Below, piece after piece: positions 46,343 through 55,507 of a stretch of DNA of 64,000 nucleotides; the first letter of the stretch is position 1; each line of letters starts with the position of its first letter. The stretch is taken from contig NZ_CP143258.1 of NCBI RefSeq assembly GCF_036320655.1, forward strand, positions 2,456,001 to 2,520,000. The letters are read 5' to 3'. The notes beneath the pieces were generated by a model that did no database searches, had not been told where the DNA came from, and worked only from the letters and a program-made list of their open reading frames with translations. This DNA is from Porphyromonas pogonae. Lineage in GTDB: Bacteria; Bacteroidota; Bacteroidia; Bacteroidales; Porphyromonadaceae. The position numbers and the translations under genes were made by a program.

Positions 46343-48196
46343 ATGAAAAAATTATTTCTATTGCTCTTGTCTGTAGCATGTGCCTTCAGTGTAAAGGCAC
46401 AAAACAGCAATCTAAAGTTAGAGCCCGAAAAACCTATTGCCGGCAGTAAAGTACAAATGACTTACACAGGCGACCTCGTCAGTGAAGGCATGACCATAAA
46501 AGCCTACGTATTTAATTTGAATCAAAGAACAAAAACTGAAGCAATACCATATACAATCAATGACAAGAATGTTACAGCTTCTTTTTCCATTCCTGATAGT
46601 ACGACCTTCATCTTATTTGAGTTCAAAAGCAAAGAAAACAAAAAGCCGGAGAATTTGGGCGTAAATATTTTTGATAAAAAGGGATCTCCCGTAAAAGGGA
46701 CTTATATCAATGACGCTCAAATACAAATGAGATTATTCAAGAACTTCGACAAAGCAGTATCACTCTTTGAAAAAGAATTCAAAACCACCCCTGCGCTCAA
46801 AGAGGAGTTTATAGGGGAATACCTTAGAGCCAAATATAGTGCTGACAAATCTTCTCAAAAAGAGGTAGCAGACACTGCCCGAAAGTTTTATGACAAAAAA
46901 ATAAAAGAAGGCAAAAGTGACGCAGGCATATCTATCCTTATTTCGTACATAAGCCAAGATGACAAAGCAAAACAAGACTCTCTGGAACGCCGTGTGATCA
47001 AGAGATTTCCCAAAGGTGAGACAGCTTTATTTAAAGAGACCAGAAGCTTATTTGAAACCAAAGATCCTGATAAGGTTATTGCAATATACAAGCAAATTAC
47101 TCAAAAATATCCTGAAAGTGAGCTTAATAAAGTATCGAGATTCCTTGATTCTCATATTATGAATGCTTATATAGAGAAGATGGACTTACCCAGCTTTGAA
47201 GCCTCTATAGCTAAAATCAAAGATGATTTCGAGAAAGCATCCAATTATAATGAAATGGCTTGGAAGCTATGCGACGAAAACAAGCATCTTGAGAAAGCAA
47301 AAGACTATGCACAAAAAGCAACTGAGCTGGCAAATATAACTCAGAAAGAAACCTTATCATCCCAAGAGTTAGTTCGCTACGAACAACGCAAAGGCGGATA
47401 TATGGATACATACGCAGCCATATTAGAGAAAAGCGGAGACAAGATCAAAGCTCTGGAGACTCAAAAAGAAGCTGTGAAACTGACCGAGGGGCAACAAAAA
47501 AGCATCAACGAAAGACTAATACAATTGTTGCTGGAGAATAACAAAGCCTCAGAAGCTCTAAGCCAATCTGAAGCATTTATGCTCGAGCAAAAAAACAATG
47601 CCGGTATAGACTCCATGTATAAAGTAGCCTATGTAAAAGTCAAAGGGAGTGATGCAGGGCTCAAGGAGGCTTTCGATAAGCTCAAAACTGCAGAAATAGC
47701 AGCATATAAGAAAAGTCTGAAAGAAGAGATGACTGATACACCGGCTCCGGATTTTGCGCTGAAAGATTTGGATGGAAAGGAAGTGAAGCTTTCAGACTTC
47801 AAAGGTTACGTGGTGATAATAGATTTTTGGGCTTCCTGGTGCGGCCCCTGCAAAGCGTCTATGCCGGGAATGCAAAAAGCGATGCATCAATTACAGGACA
47901 AAAAGGTTAAATTCCTGTTCGTTAACGCTTTTGAGAATGACAACATGGAACAGAGAATTGCCATGATCAAAAAAATGTTGAAAGAACGTAAACTGGAAGA
48001 CTTCACCGTACTTCTTGACGAAAGCAAAGATGGCAAATTTGCAGTAAGTACAGCTTTCGGCATTCAACCTATACCTGCTAAGGTAATCGTAGACAGAGAA
48101 GGCAAGATCAGGTTTAGAGCTATCGGTTATAAGGGAGATGAATCCGAGTTGGTGAACGAACTTGCCATGATGGTATCTATTATAGATGAAAAGTAA
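46343..48196 (+). CDS. large periplasmic TlpA-like protein with helical repeats
   Basis: A 617-aa exported protein: signal peptide to about KAQ (residue 20), a beta-rich domain (25-120), an alpha-helical TPR-like region (about 125-455), and a C-terminal thioredoxin domain (about 465-617). The redox site is DFWASWCGPCKAS and the cis-proline is in IQPIPAKVI. The helical part may hold a client protein while the thioredoxin domain acts on its cysteines. It is a single gene with its own -7 box, convergent with the SUI1 gene. Confidence 0.88.
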   Translation: MKKLFLLLLSVACAFSVKAQNSNLKLEPEKPIAGSKVQMTYTGDLVSEGMTIKAYVFNLNQRTKTEAIPYTINDKNVTASFSIPDSTTFILFEFKSKENKKPENLGVNIFDKKGSPVKGTYINDAQIQMRLFKNFDKAVSLFEKEFKTTPALKEEFIGEYLRAKYSADKSSQKEVADTARKFYDKKIKEGKSDAGISILISYISQDDKAKQDSLERRVIKRFPKGETALFKETRSLFETKDPDKVIAIYKQITQKYPESELNKVSRFLDSHIMNAYIEKMDLPSFEASIAKIKDDFEKASNYNEMAWKLCDENKHLEKAKDYAQKATELANITQKETLSSQELVRYEQRKGGYMDTYAAILEKSGDKIKALETQKEAVKLTEGQQKSINERLIQLLLENNKASEALSQSEAFMLEQKNNAGIDSMYKVAYVKVKGSDAGLKEAFDKLKTAEIAAYKKSLKEEMTDTPAPDFALKDLDGKEVKLSDFKGYVVIIDFWASWCGPCKASMPGMQKAMHQLQDKKVKFLFVNAFENDNMEQRIAMIKKMLKERKLEDFTVLLDESKDGKFAVSTAFGIQPIPAKVIVDREGKIRFRAIGYKGDESELVNELAMMVSIIDEK

Positions 48197-48253
48197 TGAA
48201 CGTCTCATACCCATGAGACATAAGAGTCTGTCATAGGCTTCTTATAAAATGAA

Positions 48254-48292
48254 TGGCGAAGCTTTTGCACCTTTGGGGTGTACAGCTTCGCC
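48254..48292. terminator. shared hairpin between convergent genes
   Basis: TGGCGAAGCT/AGCTTCGCCA with an inner GCACC/GGGTGT stem, between the TlpA-like gene (plus) and the SUI1 gene (minus). There is no clear T-run. Confidence 0.5.
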
Positions 48293-48318
48293 ACTCAATT
48301 TCTATACCCTGAGTATAT

Positions 48319-48660
48319 CTATATTATCTTAGCTTTCGAGTATCCGAGTTCGTGCAATACTGCAAGCACACGTTCTTTGCGGTTTCCTTGGATTATGATT
48401 TGTTTATCCTTGGCACTCCCTCCCACTCCACATTTTTGCTTTAGAGTTTTACACAGAATGTTGCAATTCTCGTCAGAGCCTACAAATCCTGTGACAAGGC
48501 ATACTTCTTTTCCATTTCTATTTTTCTTATCCAGCTTTACTTTCAGAGGCTGTTTTTCGGGAGGAAAAGTATTTTCCTCATCCTGTGACTCAGCTGTTTT
48601 ATATTTAAAATTGGGGTTTGTACTATACATAATACCCAAACGGTCTTTCCAATCGGACAT
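48319..48660 (-). CDS. SUI1/YciH-family translation factor
   Basis: A 113-aa protein of the eIF1/SUI1 fold. The start is taken at MSDWKDRLG, two codons into the longest frame. The C-terminal half has LVTGFVGSDENCNILCKTLKQKCGVGGSAKDKQIIIQGN, with the basic GVGGS loop typical of the family. Bacterial members are thought to act in start-site selection on the 30S subunit. It follows the uridine-kinase fusion gene by 20 bases and is likely co-transcribed with it. Confidence 0.9.
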   Translation of the reverse strand: MSDWKDRLGIMYSTNPNFKYKTAESQDEENTFPPEKQPLKVKLDKKNRNGKEVCLVTGFVGSDENCNILCKTLKQKCGVGGSAKDKQIIIQGNRKERVLAVLHELGYSKAKII

Positions 48661-48680
48661 AATCAAATCTCTTTATAGGA

Positions 48681-50348
48681 TTAATATCTAAAAGTGCTTC
48701 CTCCCAAAAACTCTCTGATAAGAGATACATTGGGCATAAGCCTGTTGGGGATAAAGCGGAAGTAAGCCAAAAAGCGTAACAAGCGTTGAGCCTCCGCATA
48801 TTCCGGCACATTACAGGGGACTTCAAGCAACAAAGGCTCTGCATACGGGCGCAAAGCGGCCAATTCGTAAAGCATGGCACTATTGAACATCGCATCAGCA
48901 TTTTCCTGATACGGAAAAACCCATTTCTCTTCCCCTCTCCTCACACTAGGCCAACGAGCAATAGTATCAATGGCAGAATATCCTCGATATTTGGAGTCGC
49001 GCACCATACGACGGATAAGTCTATTATCAGTACTTGGGATTCTATTGTGCGAATCAAGAGCTATGCCTGTAAGTGCACTTACATAAATCTTAAAGGTGGA
49101 TTCCACGGGGATGTCCGGTAATAAATCAGGATTTAAAGCATGAATACCCTCCATGACAAGCACATCCCCTGTTCCAAGTTTGAGCTTTTTATTCTTGAAT
49201 ATTCTTTTACCCTGTTCGAAATCGAATGAGGGTACGGTGACTTCCTCATTGTTCAATATCTCTTTGACCTGTTGGTTTAGAAATGGAAGATCCAAAGCAT
49301 GTAGCGACTCAAAATCATACTCACCCAGATCATCTTTGGGAGTAAGCTCTCTATCCACGAAATAATCATCAAGCGAAATTCCATGAGGCCTCAGATAATT
49401 TGTGACAAGCTGGATCATAAGCCTTTTGCAAAAAGTAGTTTTGCCCGATGAGGATGGTCCCGAAATAAGAATAATGCGCGCTCCGGACTCTGTGTATCGC
49501 CGTGCTATCTCAGCGGCAATACCCGCAATCTGCTTCTCCTGTACAGCCTCAGCTACCTGCACCGCCATATCTATTTCTCGCTTTTCGATGAGTTTATTGA
49601 GTGAGCCTACGTATTTGGCTCCAAACATCTTGAGCAGTTTGTTTTGCTCTTCGAATACTTTTCCCATCATGGGTTGCGGTATGGCTTCTTCAATACAGAG
49701 AGGATTAGAGCTTTGCGGGAGTTGCATCAAAGCTCCATTGCCCCATGGAATGAAATCAAATACCTTGAGATACCCCGTAGAAGGCACAAGACAACCATAA
49801 TAGTAGTCGATATATCCGTCCAACTCAACATACTCTGTATAGGGCGCCCCTATCGTTTCCAACAAATTGCATTTGTCTAAAAGATTTTGAGCCTTGAATA
49901 TTTCTACAGCAATTTCAGTACGCACCATATGTGTAACAAAGGGAGAGTCTTGCTTTATAATCTCGTCCGCTCTGTTTTTGACCAACAAAACATCCTCAGG
50001 AGTGACCTCATGCGAATTACGTATTTCACAATAATATCCTCTGGCCAGAGAATGCTCTATATACAGATGACTACCGGGCAAAACATCCTCCACCGCTTTG
50101 CTGAGGACAAAGCTAAGAGAGCGCATATAAGTGCGCATACCACTCTCATGAGCCAAACCAATAAATAAAATATCGGCAGGCTCATACATCTTTGCAACTA
50201 AACAGGTTGTTTTATTATTGACTTGAGCATTAATAGGTTTGAACCCCAGTTGTGACTCATAATAGGATGCTATTTCTTGCAGACTACTGCCTATAGGAAA
50301 ATCATCATATCTTTGAAGGTTCTTACAGAATAAGGTGATCATCTCCAT
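48681..50348 (-). CDS. uridine kinase-like nucleoside kinase with N-terminal TGS/ThrRS-like part
   Basis: A 555-aa fusion. The start is at MEMITLFCKN, because the upstream extension lies over the promoter region. The first 60 residues resemble a TGS domain and the next part, to about 250, the second additional domain of threonyl-tRNA synthetase (HSLARGYYCEI). The C-terminal half is a P-loop kinase: GPSSSGKTT (297-305), SLDDYFVDRE, then EGIHALNP. It would phosphorylate uridine or a related nucleoside with ATP or GTP; the fused part probably senses a ligand (inference). It forms an operon with the SUI1 gene and is divergent from the GNAT-like gene. Confidence 0.88.
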   Translation of the reverse strand: MEMITLFCKNLQRYDDFPIGSSLQEIASYYESQLGFKPINAQVNNKTTCLVAKMYEPADILFIGLAHESGMRTYMRSLSFVLSKAVEDVLPGSHLYIEHSLARGYYCEIRNSHEVTPEDVLLVKNRADEIIKQDSPFVTHMVRTEIAVEIFKAQNLLDKCNLLETIGAPYTEYVELDGYIDYYYGCLVPSTGYLKVFDFIPWGNGALMQLPQSSNPLCIEEAIPQPMMGKVFEEQNKLLKMFGAKYVGSLNKLIEKREIDMAVQVAEAVQEKQIAGIAAEIARRYTESGARIILISGPSSSGKTTFCKRLMIQLVTNYLRPHGISLDDYFVDRELTPKDDLGEYDFESLHALDLPFLNQQVKEILNNEEVTVPSFDFEQGKRIFKNKKLKLGTGDVLVMEGIHALNPDLLPDIPVESTFKIYVSALTGIALDSHNRIPSTDNRLIRRMVRDSKYRGYSAIDTIARWPSVRRGEEKWVFPYQENADAMFNSAMLYELAALRPYAEPLLLEVPCNVPEYAEAQRLLRFLAYFRFIPNRLMPNVSLIREFLGGSTFRY

Positions 50349-50366
50349 ATCTTCAACAATTTCAGT

Positions 50367-50374
50367 TATATTTG
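50367..50374 (+). promoter_or_regulatory. -7 box of the GNAT-like gene
   Basis: TATATTTG matches TAnnTTTG, 60 bases before the start codon at 50435. On the opposite strand TACCTTTA is a weaker candidate for the kinase gene. Confidence 0.5.
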
Positions 50375-50434
50375 TAAAGGTAAAAATAAAAACTCTTTGA
50401 GCACAACTCAGAGTAAACAATAAACATTTGCTTT

Positions 50435-51562
50435 ATGGCAGTAGAAATCAAGATTGTATCGGATAAGTCCGACATGAAAAAGTTTGTAAAATTTAATATT
50501 GATTTATATAAAAACAATCCTTATCATGTACCCGGCCTCATCGATGATGAACTCATGACTCTGGACAAAGATAAGAATCCGGCATTTGAATTCTGTGAGT
50601 CAATCTACTTTCTGGCATACAGAAACGGCCAAATAGTAGGGCGTATAGCAGGTATCATCAATCATAAAGCCAATGAAACATGGAACCAAAACAACGCACG
50701 TTTTGGCTTTGTTGATTTTATCAATGACAATGAGGTAGTAGATGCTTTGTTCAGAGCAGTATCGGACTGGGCCAAAGAAAAAGGCAAAGATATGTTGCAA
50801 GGACCTATGGGATTTACGGATATGGATCATGAGGGTATGCTTATCGAAGGCTTCGATCAGCTAGGTACACTTGCTACGATATACAACTATGCTTACTACC
50901 CCAAACAGCTGGAACGCATAGGGTTTATAAAAGATCAAGACTGGAAAGAGTATAAAATATATGTACCCAATGAAATTCCTGAAAAGCATTTAAGGATTTC
51001 TAACCTGGTAAGGGAAAAGTACGGATTGAAAACAAAAAAATTCAAAACCCGTAAAGAGATCATGCCTTATGCCCACAAGATATTCAAGACTCTCAATCAA
51101 GCTTACTCTGTGCTATACGGGTTTTCGGAGCTAACGGAGGCGCAGATCGATTATTACGTTAAGATTTACATCCCTATGGTGCGTTTGGATTACGTAACTA
51201 CTATCATACGAGAGCAAGATGATGAGGTTGTGGGTTTTGCCATTACTCTACCCAACCTAAGCAAAGCACTGAAGAAGGCACGGGGAAGTCTTATGCCCTT
51301 TGGCTTTGCCCACCTCCTCAAAGCGATGTATGGTCGTAACAAGGTAGTAGATTTATATCTCATAGGAGTAATCCCTGAGTATCAGAACAAAGGTGTAAAT
51401 GCACTTCTTTTCGATGACTTGATTCCGATTTACCAAAAGAATGGCATTGTGTATGCTGAGAGCAACCCCGAGCTTGAAACAAATACCGCCGTGCAAATGC
51501 AATGGAACTATTTCGAGCGTAAGCACCATAAGACAAGAAGAGCGTATATCAAAAGAATATAA
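50435..51562 (+). CDS. GNAT-fold acyltransferase-like protein
   Basis: A 375-aa cytosolic protein with two GNAT-like halves. The N-terminal part reads FLAYRNGQIVGRIAGIINHKAN and GPMGFTDMDHEGMLIEGFD. The C-terminal part reads DLYLIGVIPEYQNKGVNALLFDDLIPIYQKNG, where QNKGV sits at the acetyl-CoA pyrophosphate loop. The family is conserved in Bacteroidetes but its substrate is unknown. It is a single gene, followed by an inverted repeat at 51595-51635. Confidence 0.78.
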   Translation: MAVEIKIVSDKSDMKKFVKFNIDLYKNNPYHVPGLIDDELMTLDKDKNPAFEFCESIYFLAYRNGQIVGRIAGIINHKANETWNQNNARFGFVDFINDNEVVDALFRAVSDWAKEKGKDMLQGPMGFTDMDHEGMLIEGFDQLGTLATIYNYAYYPKQLERIGFIKDQDWKEYKIYVPNEIPEKHLRISNLVREKYGLKTKKFKTRKEIMPYAHKIFKTLNQAYSVLYGFSELTEAQIDYYVKIYIPMVRLDYVTTIIREQDDEVVGFAITLPNLSKALKKARGSLMPFGFAHLLKAMYGRNKVVDLYLIGVIPEYQNKGVNALLFDDLIPIYQKNGIVYAESNPELETNTAVQMQWNYFERKHHKTRRAYIKRI

Positions 51563-51594
51563 AAGCAAATCTTGCATTATTTCATATTACAATT

Positions 51595-51635
51595 GAGGGA
51601 GTGTCCTGCGGTTTTTATACACGCAACACTCCCTC
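51595..51635 (+). terminator. hairpin after the GNAT-like gene
   Basis: GAGGGAGTGT/ACACTCCCTC, 10 bp, with a 21-base loop that contains further pairing (TGCG/CGCA). No T-run follows. Confidence 0.5.
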
Positions 51636-51934
51636 TGATATGATAAATACAAAGCGATTGCTTTATGCACTTCCATAAGGGCAAATATAAAATACTAAGT
51701 GTATAGGTCAATACTATAAACAAAATACCTCAACACCCTATCTCAAAACCGATACAAGGAAAGGCAGACTATAATCTGCGACTCTCGGATGAGTTTATAA
51801 ACAAAAAAGCAGACACGTGTGCATGTATCAAAAAGGGTATTGCTATTTCTCTAACTAGAAAAATAATAGCTGTCAACTATACGGAGGTAAGAACCCTATT
51901 AAGGTATAAAAACATAATGGGATTCAGTAATACG
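51636..51934. other. intergenic region with a relic repeat unit
   Basis: No gene. TAACTAGAAAAATAATAG at 51852 resembles unit 4 of the array at 32812-32933, and CAACTA follows exactly 22 bases later at 51874, so this may be a decayed two-unit array. Confidence 0.4.
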
Positions 51935-51973
51935 AAAAAAGGTCATCGGCCATGATTGGCAAATGACCTTTTG
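51935..51973 (-). terminator. terminator of the YceI-like gene
   Basis: On the minus strand AAAAGGTCAT pairs with ATGACCTTTT and is followed by more T. It begins right after the stop codon. Confidence 0.75.
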
Positions 51974-51977
51974 TGAT

Positions 51978-52646
51978 TTAATCTACAGGATTACTTTGTA
52001 AATCTATGCTAATTTCAATACCATCATCAATAAATTTATCCCCAAGGTTCTTAAATACATTTTTAGATCCGTATTTGACATTCCAGTCCACCCTATTGAT
52101 CGTGAATGGAGCCGCAAAAGCACAGAAAACTTTGTTCTTATCGATAGTCTTATCGCCAATACCTACGGGAAAACTAATATTCTTTGTAACGTCCTTGATA
52201 GTCAGATTGCCAGATAGGTCGAGAGTATCAGCCGTCTTGCGGGAAATAGAGGTAATCTCAAAACGTGCTTGGGGATACTGATCAGCATCGAAGAAGTCTT
52301 GGCTCAGCAAATGGCCTCTGAGCTTCTCCGCATCTTCACCTTCCAGATCTTCCACTTTAAGGCTTTTCATATCTACTACTGCATAACCACCCACAAGACT
52401 ATCACCTTGATAATAGGCTTTACCTTCTTTGAGCTTGAGTGTGCCGTGATGGCTACCTCCGGGTTTGAATCCTTTCCAGTGAATAGCAGAATATACTGTA
52501 TTAATGTTTATCTCGTGAGTGCTCTCTACCTGAGTTACAGCTACAGAGTCGGTTCCTTGCACACCATTTTTCTTATTCTTGCTATTACAACCTGTGATTA
52601 GCAATATCAATACCATTATCGATAGCAATCCTATTTTATTCTTCAT
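51978..52646 (-). CDS. YceI-family lipoprotein
   Basis: A 222-aa exported lipoprotein. The start is placed at MKNKIGLLS; two earlier in-frame ATGs exist. Lipobox LITGC. The mature part has the YceI lipocalin-like barrel: SAIHWKGFKPGGSHHGTL, DMKSLKVEDLEGEDAEKLRGHLLSQDFFD, YPQARFEITSI, and LTIKDVTKNISFPVG. These proteins bind isoprenoid or other apolar ligands in the periplasm. It is a single gene with its own terminator. Confidence 0.92.
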   Translation of the reverse strand: MKNKIGLLSIMVLILLITGCNSKNKKNGVQGTDSVAVTQVESTHEININTVYSAIHWKGFKPGGSHHGTLKLKEGKAYYQGDSLVGGYAVVDMKSLKVEDLEGEDAEKLRGHLLSQDFFDADQYPQARFEITSISRKTADTLDLSGNLTIKDVTKNISFPVGIGDKTIDKNKVFCAFAAPFTINRVDWNVKYGSKNVFKNLGDKFIDDGIEISIDLQSNPVD

Positions 52647-52682
52647 AATCATTATGTTAGTGTTCTTATGATAAAACACCAT

Positions 52683-53431
52683 TACCCTTGATAGGGTTCA
52701 AACAGGCATTGATCAAGAAAAATTAACACTTCTTTTAAATATTGGATTTTCTTCATACATCAATCAGAATAGTTACTCCAGTAAGTTTGCAGAATGCAAG
52801 TATGAGCATGTAGCTAAAAGAACTAATAACCACAGAAAGACAGTAATATGAAAAAGATGAGGAAAAGGAAACAAAGCACCCACCTGACTATCCGGTAGAA
52901 TATTCTTTGGCGACGCATCTTCTTGTTCGCCTTAATCTCATCCTGATATCTTGAAGATTCGAACATCAATATTTCTCTTTATATATCAAAAACGAAGCCT
53001 GCTTTATTTTATTTTATATTAATAGATTTGACTGAAGAACACCTTTACCCGGGGGGATCAGTTCAAGAGTTTATCATCGTGCTATACAACAGTCCGATAA
53101 ACGAGATAATTATTTGCAGCTTCTTATTTTATTATAGATATAAAAATACATCATACACATAAAAAAGGAGTATCTTCCCAATATCTTTTTTTTACACATT
53201 CATTCTTTTTTATTACACAATAGCAACTATTTGCTATAATATGATAAAATGAGAGAATAATCTCGCAAAATATTTTGAATCTCTATTGATCTACATGCTA
53301 ACCAATTGTAAGTATTACAAAAATGACATAAATTGCCCCTATTACGAAATAGGCTGCAAAAGGAAGACTAATTCGTCTAAATAATTAATTCCTTATCTAT
53401 CGGGAGCTCCAGATGATAATAGGAAAATTTG
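52683..53431. other. long intergenic region, nothing recognised
   Basis: About 750 bases between the divergent YceI and parE genes. It is AT-rich. I see no frame, RNA fold or 22-bp periodicity. A CCCGGGGGG stretch near 53049 stands out in composition only. Confidence 0.5.
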
Positions 53432-53439
53432 TAACTTTG
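53432..53439 (+). promoter_or_regulatory. -7 box of parE
   Basis: TAACTTTG matches TAnnTTTG, 17 bases before the start codon, so the leader is very short. Confidence 0.55.
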
Positions 53440-53456
53440 GAATCTAAAACGCTAAT

Positions 53457-55400
53457 ATGGAACAACAACCAATCTCTTACATTGATAGTGATATAAAGAC
53501 ACTGGAATGGGACGAGCACATTCGCAGGCGACCCGGTATGTACATTGGCAAATTGGGGGATGGCACCCATGCTGATGACGGAATCTATGTACTACTCAAA
53601 GAAGTTCTCGACAACTCTGTAGACGAGTATATCATGGGAGCAGGCAAAGTCATTGAAATCACCATACAAGATGGTGAAGTGACTGTGCGAGATCATGGGC
53701 GTGGTATACCTCTGGGTAAACTGGTAGATGCTACAAGCAAAATGAATACCGGGGGAAAGATAGATTCCAAAGCGTTCAAAAAATCAGTAGGTCTCAACGG
53801 CGTTGGTATCAAAGCAGTAAATGCACTATCTACCCTATTTGAAGTCACAGTATGGCGTGAAGGCCTGATGAAAAAAGTAACCTACTCGCATGCTTCTTTG
53901 CTGGATGAAACTCAGCCAATACCAATGGATGTTCCTTCAGGTACGCAAGTAAGATTTCACCCGGATGCTTTGTTGTTCAAAAATTACCAGTATAGAGAGG
54001 ACTATGTAGTGAATATGATCAAAAACTACACATTCCTCAATACCGGACTTACTATCATATTCAATGGCAAGAAGTTTATATCCAAAAACGGACTTGTGGA
54101 CTTACTTGAGGAGAATATGACCGGCGAAGCCTTATACCCGATCATTCATTTCAAAGATTCGGATATTGAAGTTGTGATAACTCACACGCAGCAATATGGT
54201 GAAGAGTTTTACAGCTTTGTCAATGGACAAAATACCACTCAAGGAGGTACTCATCTTACTGCATTCAGGGAAAATGTAGCACGAGCCATTAAGGAGTTTT
54301 ATAGTAAAAACTTTGAGTATAGCGATATCCGTAGCGGCATGGCGGCTGCGATAAGTATCAAAGTAGAGGAACCCGTCTTTGAAAGTCAAACCAAAACTAA
54401 ACTCGGGTCGAAAGATATGGGGCCTAACGGGCCTTCGATTCAGAAGTTTATAGGAGATTTCCTCAAAGAACGCCTCGATAACTACCTGCATATCCATACG
54501 GAAACTGCAGAGCAGATGCTACAAAAGATACAAGCCAGCGAAAGAGAGCGCAAGGCCATGAGCGGCGTAACCAAACTCGCAAGAGAAAGAGCAAAAAAAG
54601 CTAATCTGCACAACAAAAAATTGCGAGACTGTACCATACATCTCAATGATCCTAAAGCGAAAGAACCTGAACGAACGAGTATCTTTATTACAGAGGGTAA
54701 TTCGGCCAGTGGATCTATAACAACTAGCCGGGATCCCAATTACCAAGCAGTTTTTAGCCTTCGAGGCAAACCTCTCAATAGCTATGGCCTGACCAAAAAG
54801 ATTGTTTACGAAAACGAAGAATTCAATCTGCTCCAGGCAGCACTCAATATCGAAGACGGGTTGGAGAACCTCCGTTATAATAGAGTGATCATAGCTACCG
54901 ATGCTGATGACGACGGTATGCACATACGGTTACTCCTCATCACCTTCTTTCTCCAGTTTTTCCCAGATCTCGTGCGCAAGGGACATGTATTTATTTTGGA
55001 AACACCTCTATTCAGAGTGAGTCTGCCCAAAGAGGATAAGAAATCTCACCGTTTTCTCAATGCTACCGCTGCAGTGCCCAAGAACAAGAGAAAACCGGTA
55101 AAAAAAGAAGTAGAAGTAACAGATGCACCTACCGAGAGCTCAATATATTGCTACAGCGAGGCAGAAAAGAATGAAGCTCTAGCGCGGTTGGGCAAAAAGG
55201 CTCATATCACCCGATTCAAAGGTTTGGGAGAGATATCTGCTGATGAATTTAAGGACTTGATCACCGAAGAAAACATCAGATTGGAACAAATACAGATGAA
55301 GAAAGAAGACAATCTGGCTCAACTACTCATGTTCTACATGGGCAAGAATACGCCGGAAAGACAAAACTTCATTATAGATAATCTTGTTGTAGACGAATAG
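53457..55400 (+). CDS. parE: DNA topoisomerase IV subunit B
   Basis: A 647-aa type IIA topoisomerase ATPase subunit. The GHKL domain has [17 protein letters not shown] and [14 protein letters not shown]. The transducer carries the QTKTKLG-like switch lysine ([13 protein letters not shown]). The TOPRIM domain has [10 protein letters not shown] (catalytic E) and [11 protein letters not shown] (DxDxD metal site), and the tail includes [13 protein letters not shown]. With ParC it decatenates daughter chromosomes. The length and the GSITTSRDP segment fit the ParE branch rather than GyrB. parC is not next to it. A strong terminator follows. Confidence 0.9.
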   Translation: MEQQPISYIDSDIKTLEWDEHIRRRPGMYIGKLGDGTHADDGIYVLLKEVLDNSVDEYIMGAGKVIEITIQDGEVTVRDHGRGIPLGKLVDATSKMNTGGKIDSKAFKKSVGLNGVGIKAVNALSTLFEVTVWREGLMKKVTYSHASLLDETQPIPMDVPSGTQVRFHPDALLFKNYQYREDYVVNMIKNYTFLNTGLTIIFNGKKFISKNGLVDLLEENMTGEALYPIIHFKDSDIEVVITHTQQYGEEFYSFVNGQNTTQGGTHLTAFRENVARAIKEFYSKNFEYSDIRSGMAAAISIKVEEPVFESQTKTKLGSKDMGPNGPSIQKFIGDFLKERLDNYLHIHTETAEQMLQKIQASERERKAMSGVTKLARERAKKANLHNKKLRDCTIHLNDPKAKEPERTSIFITEGNSASGSITTSRDPNYQAVFSLRGKPLNSYGLTKKIVYENEEFNLLQAALNIEDGLENLRYNRVIIATDADDDGMHIRLLLITFFLQFFPDLVRKGHVFILETPLFRVSLPKEDKKSHRFLNATAAVPKNKRKPVKKEVEVTDAPTESSIYCYSEAEKNEALARLGKKAHITRFKGLGEISADEFKDLITEENIRLEQIQMKKEDNLAQLLMFYMGKNTPERQNFIIDNLVVDE

Positions 55401-55427
55401 AGATTTTTTCTATCAGAACTAACATTC

Positions 55428-55477
55428 AAAAGCTCTTGTCCATGGGCATTACTGCCGGGGATAAGAGCTTTTTATTA
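55428..55477. terminator. bidirectional terminator between parE and the TonB-dependent receptor
   Basis: AAAAGCTCTT/AAGAGCTTTTT with a short inner GTCC/GGGG stem. T-runs lie on both sides, so it serves both convergent genes. Confidence 0.75.
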
Positions 55478-55507
55478 TTGTCGAACCCAGCTTGTGTAGA
55501 TAAGTAA

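Noticed and set aside
51852-51900. Third TAGTTA-type array near 51.9 kb
   Set aside because: Only two cores (51852, 51874) are convincing and the expected third at 51896 is poor, so it is recorded as a possible relic rather than an array.
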